Origin: Sinohyriopsis cumingii
Lineage: Eukaryota; Mollusca; Bivalvia; Unionida; Unionidae
DNA length: 64,000 nucleotides
Direction: 5' to 3'
Assembly: GCA_028554795.2 (NCBI GenBank)
Contig: CM068827.1
Span: forward strand, 137,648,268 to 137,712,267
The notes under the pieces were generated by a model, which saw only the letters and a list, made by a program, of their open reading frames with translations, was not told where the DNA came from and ran no database searches. Below, one piece after another: positions 61,245 to 64,000 of the stretch. A program made the position numbers and the translations under genes. Positions within the stretch are counted from its first letter, which is position 1. Every line of letters begins with the position of its first letter.

Positions 61245-63425
61245 TGTTTTATGGCCTTGTGTTTGTCCTTGTTTTTCTTTCCCTGTCATTGTCCTTGTTT
61301 TTCTCTATCCTTGTCAATGTCCATATTCCTATGTACTTTTTTCTGTCCTTGTCATTGTCCTTGATTTTCTGTCCCTGTCCTTTTCCTTATTTATCTGTCC
61401 TTGCTTGTCCTTGTCCTTGTTTTTCTGTCCCTGTCCTTGTCCTTATTTATCTGTCCTTGCTTGTCCTTGTCCTTGTTTTTCTGTCCCTGCCCTTGTCCTT
61501 ATTTATCTGTCCTTGCTTGTCTTTGTCCTTGTTTTTCTGTCTCTGCCCTTGTCCTTATTTATCTGTCCTTGCTTGTCTTTGTCCTTGTCTTTCTGTCCCT
61601 GCCCTTGTCCTTATTTATCTGTGCTTGCTTGTCTTTGTCCTTGTTTTTCTGTCCCTGCCCTTGTCCTTATTTATCTGTCCTTGTTTGTCTTTGTCCTTGT
61701 TTTTCTGTCCCTGTCCTTTTCCTTATTTATCTGTCCCTGTCCTTGTCCTTGTTTTTCTGTCCCTGTCCTTGTCCTTGTTTTTCTGTCCCTATCCTTTTCC
61801 TTATTTATCTGTCCTTGCTTGTCTGTGTCCTTGTTTTTCTGCCCCTGTCCTTGTCCTTGTTTTTCTGTCCCTGTCCTTGTCCTTATTTATCTGTCCTTGT
61901 TTGTCTTTGTCCTTGTTTTTCTGTCCCTGTCCTTTTCCTTATTTATCTGTCCTTGCTTGTCTTTGTCCTTGTTTTTCTGTCCCTGTCCTTGTCCTTGTTT
62001 TTCTGTCCCTGTCCTTGTCCTTGTTTTTCTGTCCCTATCCTTTTCCTTATTTATCTGTCCTTGCTGGTCTTTGTCCTTGTTTTTCTGTCCCTGTCCTTGT
62101 CCTTGTTTTTCTGTCCCCGTCCTTTTCCTTATTTATCTGTTTTTGCTTGTCTTTGTCCTTGGTTTTCTGTCCCTGTCCTTGTCCATATTTATCTGTCCTT
62201 GTTTGTCTTTGTCCTTGTTTTTCTGTCCCTGTCCTTTCCCTTATTTATCTGTCCTTGCTTGTCTTTGTCCTTGTTTTTCTGTCCCTGTCCTTGTCCTTGT
62301 TTTTCTGTCCCCGTCCTTTTCCTTATTTATCTGTCCTTGCTTGTCTTTGTCCTTGTTTTTCTGTCCCTGTCCTTGTCCATATTTATCTGTCCTTGTTTGT
62401 CTTTGTCCTTGTTTTGCTGTCCCTGTCCTTTTCCTTATTTATCTGTCCTTGCTTTTCTTTGTCCTTGTTTTTCTGTCCCTGTCCTTTTCCTTATATATCT
62501 GTCCTTGCTTGTCTTTGTCCTTGTTTTTCTGCCCCTGTCCTTGTCCTTGTTTTTCTGTCCCTGTCCTTGTCCTTGTTTTTCTGTCCCTGTCCTTTTCCTT
62601 ATTTATCTGTCCTTGCTTGTCTTTGTCCTTGTTTTTCTGTCCCTGTCCTTGTCCTTGTTTTTCTGCCCCTGTCCTTGTCCTTGTTTTTCTGTCCCTGTCC
62701 TTGTCCTTGTTTTTCTGTCCCTGTCCTTTTCCTTATTTATCTGTCCTTGCTTGTCTTTGTCCTTGTTTTTCTGTCCCTGTCCTTGTCCTTGTTTTTCTGC
62801 CCCTGTCCTTGTCCTTGTTTTTCTGTCCCTGTCCTTGTCCTTGTTTTTCTGTCCCTGTCCTTTTCCTTATTTATCTGTCCTTGCTTGTCTTTGTCCTTGT
62901 TTTTCTGTCCCTGTCCTTGTCCTTGTTTTTCTGTCCCTGTCCTTATCCTTGTTTTTCTGTCCCTGTCCTTTTCCTTATTTATCTGTCCTTGCTTGTCTTT
63001 GTCCTTGTTTTTCTGGCCCTGTCCTTGTCCTTATTTATCTGTCCTTGTTTGTCTTTGTCCTTGTTTTTCTGTCCCTGTCCTTTTCCTTATTTATCTGTCC
63101 TTGCTTGTCTTTGTCCTTGTTTTTCTGTCCCTGTCCTTGTCCTTGTTTTTCTGTCCCTGTCCTTGTCCTTATTTATCTGTCCTTGTTTGTCTTTGTCCTT
63201 GTTTTTCTGCAACTGATTTTTTTGTCCATGTCATTGTCATTGTTTATATGTCCTTATCATTGTTATTGATTTTAATGACTTGTTTTTCTCTGTCCTTGTC
63301 ACCGTTCTTGGTTTTCTGTCATTGAATTTGTAATTGTCCTTCGTTATCTGCCATTGTCCTTTTCTTTGCTTTTCTGCACTTGCTATCGTTTTTCTGTCAG
63401 TGTCCTTGTTTTTCTGTAATGAGGC
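61245..63425 (+). repeat. 2.2-kb CTGTCC/TTGTTTTT minisatellite, open in all three + frames
   Basis: Two unit types alternate: a 26-bp unit (TTGTTTTTCTGTCCCTGTCC then TTGTCC) and a 30-bp unit (TTATTTATCTGTCCTTGCTT then GTCTTTGTCC). They form higher-order blocks of 56 (30+26) and 82 (30+26+26) bp. The + strand has almost no A apart from the TTATTTATCTG box, and the unit contains none of TAA, TAG or TGA. Frames of 717, 622 and 603 codons therefore overlap in all three + frames. They encode only LVFLSLSLSLFFCPCP-like repeats. Edge copies (61245-61400 and 63220-63425) are degraded with CATTGTC and CACCGTTC variants. Confidence 0.96.
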
Positions 63426-63478
63426 TAAATCCGGATGATGTTACTGGTAGTGAGACTAAATCCGGATTATATTACTGT
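63419..63478 (+). repeat. Tandem duplication of about 31 bp
   Basis: TGAGGCTAAATCCGGATGAT then GTTACTGGTAG is followed at once by TGAGACTAAATCCGGATTAT then ATTACTGTAAC. Confidence 0.85.
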
Positions 63479-64000
63479 AACAACAACTCCATTCCTGGGC
63501 GATTGAAATTATAATTCAGTTCTGAGTACTGCTAAAAAGAGTCAGTATGTAATTAAATCTTTCTTCATTGATCTTTACTTAATAGCTACATTGATTACCT
63601 GTCAATGTATATAATATTTTTCAAACAATGCGTCCATTAGGAAGAATCATATAAAATCTGTAAATTCAATGTTTTTCTTTTGTTTCTATTGTTCGTCTTA
63701 GTTTTGTACTGTAATTGCCTTCTTCAAAGACTCGGTGGGATTCAAATAAATATGCACACACAAACACGATTTATCACTGTAAAATAGCAATTGATTTAAG
63801 GACGCGTAATACAATAATAGAAATGAACTGCAAAGATTTGAAAGGAATGTGAATAATTCAGAATTTTATTTAGTACATGTCCATGATCATGGTTACATTG
63901 CTTTTCTAATAGTTGCATCAACGTTGTAATAGCAAGCAAGCAGACCTACATTCTGAAGAAAATATAAGAACGAATATAAAAACTAAAGGAATTTTACGTA
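63479..64000. other. No feature recognised
   Basis: AT-rich sequence to the end of the window. Confidence 0.5.

Noticed and set aside
61172-63325. 717-codon + strand open frame (and 622- and 603-codon frames in the other two phases)
   Set aside because: All three frames are open over the same minisatellite because the unit contains no stop triplet on this strand. The translation is only the repeat, and the non-repeat N-terminus has no domain that I recognise.

Overview
This is a eukaryotic, animal genomic window. It is AT-rich, gene-poor and packed with simple and interspersed repeats. Three things point to a mollusc: tRNA-derived SINEs of a molluscan style (one family ends in a GGCGTTAAACCC-type tail close to the known 'Meta-domain' SINEs), decayed non-LTR retrotransposons, and a long-intron K2P channel gene of the invertebrate TWK/TRESK type. 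The species cannot be named from the sequence.

Only one protein-coding gene is supported. It is a two-pore-domain (K2P) potassium channel on the minus strand. Exon 1 is 17435-17015 and exon 2 is 7048-6210, together 419 codons plus a stop. They are separated by a 9.97-kb phase-1 intron that splits the first Gly codon of the GYG selectivity filter. Both splice sites are canonical and the joined frame reads TTIGYGN across the junction.

The K2P intron (7049-17014) works as a repeat trap. It holds a degraded LTR-like copy (about 8340-8838), a Leu/Ser-tRNA-headed SINE with a perfect 12-bp target-site duplication (8980-9226), a TA-flanked palindromic MITE (9779-9967), and a 5.2-kb imperfect foldback element (11717-16924) flanked by TATGAT direct repeats. 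The left arm of the foldback was later hit by a SINE (9-bp duplication AGACCTGAC) and by a 757-bp LTR-like element (4-bp duplication CTAT). The uninterrupted right arm records the pre-insertion sequence.

Upstream of the channel gene (17.4-64 kb) I see no other gene. The region contains:
- five more copies of the main SINE;
- about ten unrelated minisatellites with units of 24-39 bp, plus a 49-bp satellite at 4.7 kb;
- four long (AT)n tracts;
- a perfect 97-bp inverted repeat with a 5-nt loop (27666-27864);
- a second member of the palindromic MITE family (44219-44378);
- a hAT-type MITE (52672-53012);
- a G-quadruplex-prone tract (about 51966-52024);
- a CR1/Jockey-like RT remnant (+ strand, 37.2-37.9 kb);
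- a nearly full-length but frameshifted I-type non-LTR retrotransposon (- strand, about 55.85-59.95 kb) with recognisable EN-RT linker, RT and RNase H segments;
- a 2.2-kb CTGTCC/TTGTTTTT minisatellite (61.2-63.4 kb) that is open in all three forward frames only because its strand composition excludes stop codons.

The best candidates for something undescribed are the foldback element with its nested insertions, the perfect palindrome, and the small TA-flanked palindromic MITE family.
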